IMG/VR virus record: IMGVR_UViG_3300037807_000025
Span: 1 to 25,803 of that record
Source of the DNA: a virus
DNA: 25,803 bases
Direction: 5' to 3' (one strand)
A program made the translations under genes and the position numbers. Below the pieces are notes generated by a model. The model saw nothing but the letters and a program-made list of their open reading frames with translations, was not told the DNA's origin and made no database searches. How positions within the stretch are numbered: position 1 is the stretch's first letter; every line of letters starts with the position of its first letter. Below are positions 6,064 to 12,314 of this stretch, piece by piece.

Positions 6064-6401
6064 TGGAACGCAAATCTAGAGGAGTTTATAGCGTTTGGGA
6101 TGGAGACCAATGTGTATACGTTGGATCCACCTCTTTAAAGCTTGAGTGGTTAGAGAATAACCACAGGGAGTGGCAACGCAAAGGATATTCTCCTACTAAG
6201 TTCAGACAAGCTCTTACTTCCACTCGTGCAAATGAGTCATGGGTATTCAAGTGGGTAGTTGAACCAAAGAATAACCTGACTCAAGCTTACATTGAGATTC
6301 AAGAAGAAGGGTTCATTCAATGGTTGAAACCAAAGTACAACGTTGATTTCAATCCGTATGAGTCATCCATTAGTTATGGCAGATATGGCAGATGCTGTTG
6401 A
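6063..6401 (+). CDS. Small GIY-YIG nuclease-like protein
   Basis: 112 aa. GVYSVWDGDQCVYVGST (7-23) gives the GVY and YVG strands of a GIY-YIG domain, and IEIQEEGFIQWLKPKYNVDF near the end gives the late Glu and Asn seen in the family. The Arg usually found after YIG is not obvious; H34/R35 come later. There is no DNA-binding module, so it is not a typical homing enzyme. It starts within the folE stop (TAATG) and is therefore tied to deazaguanine synthesis. T4 endonuclease II (DenA) is a small GIY-YIG enzyme that cuts unmodified host DNA; a similar role is possible here but is inference. A DNA-repair (UvrC-like) or structural role is not excluded. Confidence 0.78.
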   Translation: MERKSRGVYSVWDGDQCVYVGSTSLKLEWLENNHREWQRKGYSPTKFRQALTSTRANESWVFKWVVEPKNNLTQAYIEIQEEGFIQWLKPKYNVDFNPYESSISYGRYGRCC

Positions 6402-6426
6402 CTTCTAACTCATTATAGGGTATAAT
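6398..6426 (+). promoter_or_regulatory. Early promoter giving a leaderless mRNA for the 6434 gene
   Basis: TTGACT 6398-6403, 17-bp spacer, TATAAT 6421-6426. The TGA stop of the upstream gene (6399-6401) is part of the -35 box. The ATG at 6434 is 8 nt after the -10 box, at or next to the expected transcription start, so there is no room for a ribosome-binding site. Confidence 0.85.
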
Positions 6427-6433
6427 ACATAGT

Positions 6434-6808
6434 ATGAAAATAAAAAAACAAATGATATGGGTTAGGTTTACAAAGGAAGGAATTCATAAGTTCCCTGCTG
6501 CGCTGACTGAACCTGAGTTGAGTGAAGTTAAGTTCTTAGGTTACGACCATAGACACATCTTTCATTTTAAAGTAGGTATTGAAGTTAAGCATGACGATCG
6601 GGACATTGAGTTTATTCTATTCAAGAGATGGTTAGAGAGCTTATATGAAGATTCTACGTTAGAATTGGACTTTAAGTCGTGTGAGATGATATCTAATTCA
6701 CTTTGCGATGCTATTAATTATAAATATCCTCATAGAGACATCACTATTAGTGTGTCAGAAGATAATGAAAACGGATCATATAAGGAGTATACAAATGAAG
6801 ACATTTAA
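6434..6808 (+). CDS. Probable second T-fold protein related to QueD/PTPS
   Basis: 124 aa. The layout follows QueD: a first strand with H18 (RFTKEGIHKFP), then YDHRHIFHFKVGIEV with H39 and H41 in the position of the HGH zinc motif, a D-D-R-D-I-E-F-I-x-F-K segment like QueD's MDFGLMK, LDFKSCEMISNSLCDAI like the second helix, and DITISVSEDNENG like the strand that ends in the anchoring Glu. No Cys lies between H18 and H39, so the QueD catalytic Cys is missing. It may be a different T-fold enzyme or a partner subunit. I recall uncharacterised relatives in phages. It is expressed from its own promoter, apparently without a leader. Confidence 0.6.
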   Translation: MKIKKQMIWVRFTKEGIHKFPAALTEPELSEVKFLGYDHRHIFHFKVGIEVKHDDRDIEFILFKRWLESLYEDSTLELDFKSCEMISNSLCDAINYKYPHRDITISVSEDNENGSYKEYTNEDI

Positions 6809-6986
6809 AGAAGTTAGAGAAGGTAAGAAAGATAAGGAAGCAGAGATGTTTGCATGGGTTGTTGATAATATGGAAAACTCTAACCACAATCATGGTAAGA
6901 TGAAGAAAGAATTTACTAAGATTTTCGGTGCTGCAGCTACAAAGAAACATTGGGACGATATGGTCACTATGGCTATGGGTGGCTAA
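6795..6986 (+). CDS. Small hypothetical protein, 63 aa, MKTFKE start
   Basis: It starts at ATG 6795 with AAGGAG (6782-6787) 7 nt before; a longer in-frame reading from 6708 lies inside the preceding gene and is not supported. The product MKTFKEVREGKKDKEAEMFAWVVDNMENSNHNHG is charged and mostly helical and ends MVTMAMGG. Its first nine residues resemble the capsid-targeting leader MKTYQEFIAE of T4 internal proteins and the leaders of the 17.5-21.5 kb cassette, although V-R-E is a poorer cleavage site than I/L-x-E. A TATAAATA motif at 6719-6726 could give it late expression. Function unknown. Confidence 0.7.
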   Translation: MKTFKEVREGKKDKEAEMFAWVVDNMENSNHNHGKMKKEFTKIFGAAATKKHWDDMVTMAMGG

Positions 6987-7001
6987 CACGTTGTATAGTT
7001 A

Positions 7002-7018
7002 GACTTCTATAAAAAGTC
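7002..7018 (+). terminator. Weak hairpin before the DpdA-like gene
   Basis: GACTT 7002-7006 pairs with AAGTC 7014-7018 around a 7-nt AT loop and is followed by ATTTTG. The stem is only 5 bp and the U-run short, so termination is likely to be partial at best. Confidence 0.3.
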
Positions 7019-7024
7019 ATTTTG

Positions 7025-7039
7025 AATTATATTATGGAG
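7025..7039 (+). promoter_or_regulatory. Conserved start-site element, copy 4 (AATTATATTATGGAG)
   Basis: GGAG 7036-7039 sits 7 nt before ATG 7047. There is again a single change in the centre with ATGGAG intact. ATG 7034 gives ME-stop. Confidence 0.6.
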
Positions 7040-7046
7040 TAACATT

Positions 7047-7862
7047 ATGAGATTTTGTCACATATCACCACCTGCCTTCGCAGGCTACGCAGCAAACAAA
7101 AGTGGTCTCCACTTAACCTTAGCACACCTTGTTGAAGAGCAAGGTGCTGCATATTGTAACACCTTCCAAGACGGTAAAGACATTATTTTAGATAATTCTG
7201 CCTTCGAGATGTACAAGCAAGGTCGTCCAATGTATCCCTCAGATAAACTATTAGAAATGGCTGAACAGATCAATGCTGATTATATCGTAATGTCTGATTA
7301 TCCTGGGGAGCCTGGTCAAAAGACTATTGATGCAGCGAAGAAGTTAGGTCATATCTTTAAAGAGGCAGGATACAAAACGTTCTTCGTTCCTCAGTCAGAA
7401 GTAGGTGATTTTGATGATTACGTTGAAACCTTTAAGTGGGCACTTAAACAGGATTGGATCGATCTAATCGGTGTATCCATTCTTGGTGTTCCTAACGCTT
7501 ATGGTGTAGAGAAAGATAACAACTTACAAAGGTTCTTATCAAGGTGGCACATGATGAAGTATCTTGAGGATGAAGGCATCTTAGCTGATACAGATGAGAA
7601 GCGTTTACATTTCCTTGGTATGGTAGATGGTCCTAATGAGATTGATCTTGTAAGACCTTACCACTATTACATTAACAGTTGGGATACGTCAGCAGCAGTA
7701 TGGGCTGGTATGAATGATATCATGTTCGATGAAACTCCAACAGGATTAGAGTTTGGTAAGTGTGAAATAGAGGTTGACTTTAATGAAAAAGAATGGTATA
7801 ATCAGCATCAGGTTGAGGCTAATGTTAGCTTCATTAATTGGAAAGAAGGAGTAGAGATTTGA
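7047..7862 (+). CDS. TGT/DpdA-like protein, candidate DNA 7-deazaguanine transglycosylase
   Basis: 271 aa with the look of a TIM barrel. The order is ISPPAF and HLTLAHLVEE, then IILDNSAFEM (46-55; compare the DSGGFQ loop of tRNA-guanine transglycosylase), DYIVMSDYPGEP (78-89), KTFFVPQ (110-116), DLIGVSI (139-145), LHFLGMVDGPNEIDLV and INSWDTSA (209-216), with D49, D84 and D213 as candidate catalytic acids. DpdA proteins of phages and bacterial dpd clusters exchange guanine in DNA for a 7-deazaguanine and have this strand order. Presence in the same region as folE, queD and queE supports that role. I rely on remembered pattern rather than on an alignment; another TIM-barrel enzyme is possible. 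ATG 7047 has GGAG at 7 nt. Confidence 0.6.
   Translation: MRFCHISPPAFAGYAANKSGLHLTLAHLVEEQGAAYCNTFQDGKDIILDNSAFEMYKQGRPMYPSDKLLEMAEQINADYIVMSDYPGEPGQKTIDAAKKLGHIFKEAGYKTFFVPQSEVGDFDDYVETFKWALKQDWIDLIGVSILGVPNAYGVEKDNNLQRFLSRWHMMKYLEDEGILADTDEKRLHFLGMVDGPNEIDLVRPYHYYINSWDTSAAVWAGMNDIMFDETPTGLEFGKCEIEVDFNEKEWYNQHQVEANVSFINWKEGVEI
7774..7802 (+). promoter_or_regulatory. Early promoter inside the DpdA-like gene
   Basis: TTGACT 7774-7779, exactly 17 bp, TATAAT 7797-7802, with G before TATAAT as in the other copies. It lies within coding sequence and would start near 7809, giving a 50-nt leader for the TTG-started gene at 7859. Confidence 0.7.
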
Positions 7863-8350
7863 AACATATTATGGGACCTAACTCAGGGTCGAAATTGAGT
7901 GGTGTAAGAGAAGGTGATGTTCAACCTAACGCGGTTGACTTACGTGTAGATAAGATCTTTCGTATTGAAAGTAACTTATTTACTATTAACGAAGATGAGA
8001 AGATCCATCGTGGATCTACAGAGTTGCATCCTAATGAGAAAGGTAATTGGTTCTTACCAACAGGTCTGTATGAAGTGATCATGGAGAATACTATCAAAGT
8101 TGGTATGAATGAATCAGGTTGGGTTATCACTCGATCTACATTAAATCGTAATGGTGTGTTCTTAACATCAGGTCTATACGATTCGGGTTATGATGGGTGT
8201 ATGGCTGGTTGTATGCATGTTGCTGTAGGTGATATGAAGCTTACACGAGGTACACGTATTGGCCAGTACTTATCATTTGATTCAGAGTCTCTTCATTCAT
8301 ATGATGGTGATTACGGCACTAATAAAGCACACGACGATAAGTATATATGA
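7859..8350 (+). CDS. dUTPase / dCTP deaminase family enzyme
   Basis: 163 aa of the trimeric dUTPase fold. It has QPNAVDLRVDKIF (family QPxSxDLRLG), GNWFLPTGLYEV, ESGWVITRSTLNRNGVFLTSG, LYDSGYDG (compare dUTPase GxIDSGYRG) and TRIGQYL. The C-terminal HSYDGDYGTNKAHDDKY resembles the glycine-rich lid. It would remove dUTP, or deaminate or hydrolyse dCTP, to feed dUMP to ThyX. The DSGY form favours a dUTPase-type reaction but does not settle it. I place the start at TTG 7859, which overlaps the previous stop (TTGA) and has AAGGAG 7 nt upstream; ATG 7871 is the alternative. It overlaps the next gene by ATGA. Confidence 0.82.
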   Translation: MKHIMGPNSGSKLSGVREGDVQPNAVDLRVDKIFRIESNLFTINEDEKIHRGSTELHPNEKGNWFLPTGLYEVIMENTIKVGMNESGWVITRSTLNRNGVFLTSGLYDSGYDGCMAGCMHVAVGDMKLTRGTRIGQYLSFDSESLHSYDGDYGTNKAHDDKYI

Positions 8351-8913
8351 TAATCGCATTAACAGGTTTAGCAGGGTCAGGTAAAGATACTGCTGCTGAG
8401 ATTATAGCAGAGATTCTAGGGGGAGCTGCCATTGTAGCTCTTGCTGATCTACCTAAAGAGATGGCTGCTAAACACTTTAATATGCCAAAGAGCATGTTTT
8501 ACGATAGAAAGTTTAAAGATTCAACAATGATTATTCCACACGAAGATGGATACAGGTACACATACACTGGACATGGTGATATAACACCCCGCGAGCTATT
8601 AGTATCTTGGTGGGATGAGTTGTTTGAAGAACATGGATCTGATTACTCATTACGAATGAACATTAAAAAGATTAATGATATTGACGAGAAGAATATAATC
8701 ATTTCAGACATTAGATATCCAATTGAATTTGATTGGATAGACAATGAAGGTATTACATTATTAAATATACAAAGAGATGCAGTTGAGAAGACTATCGATC
8801 ATGTTACTGAATCAGTAACTATGAAAGGTTATGCGGTGGATAATAATGGATCAATTGAAGATTTAAAAGTTGTATTGACTGATATGTTCATGAACCCACA
8901 ATCTTTTGTATAA
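8347..8913 (+). CDS. 1: Deoxynucleoside monophosphate kinase (T4 gp1-like)
   Basis: 188 aa P-loop kinase. Walker A GLAGSGKDTAAE (7-18) has the Lys-Asp-Thr form typical of T4 gp1. SDIRYPIEFDWI matches the T4 'PDTRQDHE' segment, and VDNNGSIEDLKVVL near the end matches T4 'NDGSLEEL'. gp1 phosphorylates dGMP, dTMP and hydroxymethyl-dCMP in T4. Here, in a block with deazaguanine genes, acceptance of unusual dNMPs would be worth testing. At 188 aa it is shorter than T4 gp1 (about 240). ATG 8347 overlaps the previous stop (ATGA). The late promoter for hsp20 overlaps its stop codon. Confidence 0.82.
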   Translation: MIIALTGLAGSGKDTAAEIIAEILGGAAIVALADLPKEMAAKHFNMPKSMFYDRKFKDSTMIIPHEDGYRYTYTGHGDITPRELLVSWWDELFEEHGSDYSLRMNIKKINDIDEKNIIISDIRYPIEFDWIDNEGITLLNIQRDAVEKTIDHVTESVTMKGYAVDNNGSIEDLKVVLTDMFMNPQSFV

Positions 8914-8916
8914 ATA
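8909..8916 (+). promoter_or_regulatory. T4-type late promoter motif before hsp20
   Basis: An exact TATAAATA spanning the stop of the dNMP kinase gene. The expected start near 8922 coincides with the foot of the next hairpin, so the late hsp20 mRNA would begin with that hairpin. Confidence 0.62.
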
Positions 8917-8921
8917 AACCC

Positions 8922-8944
8922 ATAGGATGCCTTCGGGGTCCTAT
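8922..8944 (+). terminator. UUCG-loop hairpin between the dNMP kinase and hsp20
   Basis: ATAGGAT-CC (8922-8931, G8929 bulged) pairs with GG-GTCCTAT (8936-8944) around a C(TTCG)G tetraloop. No U-run follows, so it may act as a weak terminator for early transcripts or as a stabilising 5' hairpin on the late hsp20 mRNA. Confidence 0.55.
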
Positions 8945-9002
8945 AGTAGAAGAGTGACATGAGTTGCTCTATAATTTAACTCGCTTAACAGGAGAAAACA
9001 AC

Positions 9003-9434
9003 ATGACAAACTTTCAAAAAGATTTGTTCTTCGGCTTCGATTCATTATTTGATTCGATCCAAACCCCCCAGAAACAACAATCATACCCACCATACAATGT
9101 AATTAAGAAGGGTGAAAACCATTACTTCATTGAAATTGCAGTGGCTGGATTTAAATCAGATCAGATTGATTTGACTTTAGAGAAGGGTGTATTAACGGTG
9201 AAAGGTACAAGACTTCTTACCGATGATATAACTGATTATGTTCATAAAGGAATTTCAACAAGAGACTTTACAAGATCATTTACATTAGCCAAAACTATTA
9301 AGGTAGTTGGTGCTGATATTGTAGATGGTGTCTTATTGATTGGTCTTGAAAATGAAGTGCCAGAGGAAGAGAAAGCACAAACAATTAACCTTGGTGAATT
9401 TAGTAAAAAAGCTAAAGAACTACTGCTAGGTTAA
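9003..9434 (+). CDS. hsp20: Small heat shock protein (Hsp20 / alpha-crystallin family)
   Basis: 143 aa. The N-terminus FFGFDSLFDSIQ resembles the IbpA/Hsp20 start. The alpha-crystallin domain follows, with NVIKKGENHYFIEIAVAGFKSDQIDLTLEKGVLTVKGTR, then a GISTRDFTRSFTLAKTIKVVGADIVDGVLLIGLE segment (the family's FxRxFxL and A.l.nGvL.i). ATP-independent holdases like this keep proteins soluble and occur in many marine T4-like phages, where a role in virion assembly is suspected. ATG 9003 has AGGAG at 8 nt; an earlier TTG (8964) adds 13 residues and is unlikely. The upstream TATAAATA motif suggests late expression. Confidence 0.93.
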   Translation: MTNFQKDLFFGFDSLFDSIQTPQKQQSYPPYNVIKKGENHYFIEIAVAGFKSDQIDLTLEKGVLTVKGTRLLTDDITDYVHKGISTRDFTRSFTLAKTIKVVGADIVDGVLLIGLENEVPEEEKAQTINLGEFSKKAKELLLG

Positions 9435-9439
9435 TTTTA

Positions 9440-9455
9440 AGGGGTCGCAAGGCCC
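9440..9455 (+). terminator. GNRA-loop hairpin after hsp20
   Basis: GGGGTC 9440-9445 pairs with GGCCCC 9450-9455 (one T-G wobble) around GCAA. It is GC-rich in AT-rich surroundings. No U-run follows (ATTATACAATGG), so factor-independent termination is uncertain; it may protect the 3' end. Confidence 0.5.
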
Positions 9456-9469
9456 CATTATACAATGGA
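9456..9469 (+). promoter_or_regulatory. Conserved start-site element, copy 5 (ATTATACAATGGAG)
   Basis: GGAG 9466-9469 is 8 nt before ATG 9478. It begins at the foot of the hairpin 9440-9455. It is the least conserved of the five copies. Confidence 0.5.
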
Positions 9470-9477
9470 GAAATATT

Positions 9478-9759
9478 ATGGATTCACATATCGTACGTCT
9501 AAACTCCGGTGAAGAGTTACTTTGTAACATCAAATCTTCCACCGAAAACCTAATCACAGTAACTAACCCTTACATTATCTTACCAACACAAGATGGTAGT
9601 ATCCAATTTATGAAGTATATGGCTTATGCAGTATATGATGAATTGCCTATTAAAGAATCAGACATCATGTGGGTTGTCGTTCCTAGTATTGAACTAGCAG
9701 CCAAACATTCTGAAATGGCAGGTCAAATCGCCACACCAACCCAGAAAATAATTACGTAG
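9478..9759 (+). CDS. Small beta-rich protein, possibly LSm/Hfq-like
   Basis: 93 aa. The start HIVRLNSGEELLCNIKSSTENLITVTNPYIILP has the alternating strands and SGEE turn of Sm-type barrels, and IMWVVVPSIELAAKHSEM forms a last strand plus helix. I recall uncharacterised proteins of this kind in marine T4-like phages. No catalytic motif is visible. If it is truly LSm-like it could bind RNA, but the sequence alone does not show this. It follows hsp20 and precedes the gp43 promoter, and its start carries the fifth copy of the ATGGAG element. Confidence 0.7.
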   Translation: MDSHIVRLNSGEELLCNIKSSTENLITVTNPYIILPTQDGSIQFMKYMAYAVYDELPIKESDIMWVVVPSIELAAKHSEMAGQIATPTQKIIT

Positions 9760-9765
9760 TACTTG

Positions 9766-9794
9766 TTGACTTCTCTCCGTATTTACTGTATAAT
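9766..9794 (+). promoter_or_regulatory. Early promoter giving a leaderless DNA polymerase mRNA
   Basis: TTGACT 9766-9771, 17-bp spacer, TATAAT 9789-9794. The gp43 ATG (9801) begins 7 nt after the last base of the -10 box, just where transcription should start. Confidence 0.88.
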
Positions 9795-9800
9795 GGCTGT

Positions 9801-12314
9801 ATGACAAATGAAAAATTCTACACAAGCGTCTATAGACGCGGCAATAACATTCTCTACAGAGGATATGAAAACGGCAAGGCAGTAGCAAGAAAGGTTCCTT
9901 TCCAACCTACAATGTACTATCAAGTGGATACTCCAACCGATTGGAAGACTCTTGATGGTCACTTCGCCAAACCTATCAGATACTCATCGATGAGTGATGC
10001 TCAAACCAAGATTAATGAATCGAGTGAAATCTCGAACTTCAATCTACATGGAATGAGCAACTTCTTATCTCAATACATTACATCTGAATTCCCTGAAGAA
10101 ATCAAATTCAAACGTGGAATCGTTAATGTATTGTCTCTTGATATTGAGGTACAATCTGATGAAGGTTTCCCTAAACCAGAAGAAGCAAACTATGAAGTGA
10201 TCTCAGTTGCTATGAAGAGTAGTAAAGAGAACACTTACTATGTGTATGGTCTTAATGACTATGATGTTTCTAAATCATATATGAAGGATAGTGAAGTTAT
10301 CTATCGAAAGTGTACTGATGAGAAACATCTATTAACTTGCTTCATTGATCGATGGGCATTAAACTATCCTGACATTGTAACTGGTTGGAACGTGAAGTTC
10401 TTTGATATGACGTACCTCGTGAATAGAATCATTCAAGTGTGTTCATTGAAAGAATCTAAACGATTAAGTCCTTGGGGATACAATCATCCACGTAAGACTA
10501 AGATAATGAATAAAGAGATTCATTGGTGGGACATCTATGGTGTTGCTATTCTCGATTACCTTGATCTGTTTAAGAAGTTTGGGTATTCGTATGGACAGCA
10601 AGAGTCCTACAAGTTGGATCATGTTGCACATACAGTTCTAGGCGAACGTAAGTTATCATATGAAGAACACGCTAACCTATATACACTATACAAGGAAGAC
10701 CATCAAAAGTTTATCGACTATAACATCAAAGACGTTGAGTTGATCGAACGATTAGAAGATAAGATGGGACTGATCACACTCGCAATGGTTGTGTCATACA
10801 AAGCTGGTATCAACTATGCTGAATGTATGGGTACTGTAGGAGTATGGGATTCTATCTTATATCGTGACTTAACAAGTCGTGGTGTTGTAGTTCCTCCTAA
10901 TATCCATTCTGAGAAGGGTGATTATCCTGGTGGTTATGTTAAAGCTCCTCAGGTAGGACTACACAATTGGGTAGTATCATTTGACTTGAACTCACTATAT
11001 CCGAACATCATTTGTCAGTATAACATGAGTCCCGAGACTATTGTAATGAAAGAAGGGGGAGTATCTATTCAAGCTATTATGGATGGAAAGGTTCGTAATA
11101 ATGATCCCCACTCAGGTCTTGCTGCTAATGGGTTAAGATTCAGAAATGATAAGTTAGGAACGATTCCTCGTATCATTGGTGATCTATATGCTGAACGTGT
11201 TGTGGTTAAGAAGAATATGCTGAAGTATCAACAAGAGAAGGAAGGTATTGCTAAGTCAGATAAGAAAGCTATCTATAAGATTGAAAAGGATATCAACATT
11301 GCTGAGAATAAACAGATGGCGATTAAGATTCTTATGAACTCTCTTTATGGAGCGATGGGCAACCAATACTTTAGATACTTTAATCAAGATGTTGCTGAGG
11401 CTATTACGACTTCTGGTCAGACTACTATTAAGTGGGCTGAAAGAGCTTTGAATGGTTATATGAATGATATTATGGGGACCACTAATTATGATCACATTAT
11501 TGCTATTGATACTGATAGTGTTTATGTTAACATGGATCCTCTCGTTCAGCTTGTTAAGCCTAACAACCCTGTTGCATTCCTCGATAAAGTTTGTCACGAG
11601 AAGTTGGAGAAGGTACTTGAAGTAGCGTACACAGATCTATTTAAGACATTAGGTGGTATTGCTGAGAAGATGGTAATGAAACGAGAGGCTATTGCTGATA
11701 AAGGAATATGGACAGCCAAGAAACGATACATATTGAATGTTCATAACAATGAAGGTGTACAGTATGCTAAGCCTAAGTTGAAGATTATGGGATTGGAAGC
11801 TGTTAAGTCTTCTACACCTGCTGCTTGTCGTGATGCACTAAAACACATATTTAAGACTATTATTAAAGGTGATGAGTCTGATACACAAGAAGAAGTTGCT
11901 AAGTTTAAAGAACACTTCATGACATTGGCTGCTCATGAAGTATCATTCCCTAGAGGTGTGTCAGAGATTGATAAATGGAGAGGTAAGGATGGTGACATAT
12001 ATGCTAAAGGGACTCCTATTCATGTTAGGGGAGCGTTGATATATAATGATGCTATTAACATGAGAAACCTCGATAATAAGCATACATTAATTCAAAGTGG
12101 AGAGAAGATTAAGTTTACATACATGAAGATGCCCAATCCTCTCAAATCAAATGTAGTATCATTCCCTGAGTATCTTCCTAAAGAATTCAAAGCTGATGAT
12201 TATGTTGATAGAGATCTCCAGTTCCAAAAGACATTCCTTAAACCGATCGAGCCAATCTTTGATGCTATCGGTTGGAGTGTTGAGTCCACTGTATCGTTGG
12301 AGGACTTCTTTTGA
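9801..12314 (+). CDS. 43: Replicative DNA polymerase (gp43-like, family B)
   Basis: 837 aa against 898 in T4. The N-terminus MTNEKFYTSVYRRGNNIL aligns with T4 MKEFYISIETVGNNIV, fixing the start. The 3'-5' exonuclease motifs are Exo I LDIE (113-116), Exo II GWNVKFFD (195-202) and Exo III YNIKDVEL (307-314). The polymerase motifs are A DLNSLYP (395-401), B KILMNSLYG (509-517) and C DTDS (570-573), all with intact acidic residues. The C-terminus VSLEDFF fits the clamp-binding peptide. It replicates the genome with gp44/62, the clamp, the helicase and the primase. No ribosome-binding site precedes the ATG; see the leaderless promoter. Its TGA overlaps the TTG start of the next gene. Confidence 0.98.
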   Translation: MTNEKFYTSVYRRGNNILYRGYENGKAVARKVPFQPTMYYQVDTPTDWKTLDGHFAKPIRYSSMSDAQTKINESSEISNFNLHGMSNFLSQYITSEFPEEIKFKRGIVNVLSLDIEVQSDEGFPKPEEANYEVISVAMKSSKENTYYVYGLNDYDVSKSYMKDSEVIYRKCTDEKHLLTCFIDRWALNYPDIVTGWNVKFFDMTYLVNRIIQVCSLKESKRLSPWGYNHPRKTKIMNKEIHWWDIYGVAILDYLDLFKKFGYSYGQQESYKLDHVAHTVLGERKLSYEEHANLYTLYKEDHQKFIDYNIKDVELIERLEDKMGLITLAMVVSYKAGINYAECMGTVGVWDSILYRDLTSRGVVVPPNIHSEKGDYPGGYVKAPQVGLHNWVVSFDLNSLYPNIICQYNMSPETIVMKEGGVSIQAIMDGKVRNNDPHSGLAANGLRFRNDKLGTIPRIIGDLYAERVVVKKNMLKYQQEKEGIAKSDKKAIYKIEKDINIAENKQMAIKILMNSLYGAMGNQYFRYFNQDVAEAITTSGQTTIKWAERALNGYMNDIMGTTNYDHIIAIDTDSVYVNMDPLVQLVKPNNPVAFLDKVCHEKLEKVLEVAYTDLFKTLGGIAEKMVMKREAIADKGIWTAKKRYILNVHNNEGVQYAKPKLKIMGLEAVKSSTPAACRDALKHIFKTIIKGDESDTQEEVAKFKEHFMTLAAHEVSFPRGVSEIDKWRGKDGDIYAKGTPIHVRGALIYNDAINMRNLDNKHTLIQSGEKIKFTYMKMPNPLKSNVVSFPEYLPKEFKADDYVDRDLQFQKTFLKPIEPIFDAIGWSVESTVSLEDFF

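Noticed and set aside
6708-6794. 29-residue N-terminal extension of the small MKTFKE protein
   Set aside because: It is read inside the 6434 gene. AAGGAG lies 7 nt before ATG 6795, and the MKTFKE start matches the leader seen in other genes of this genome.
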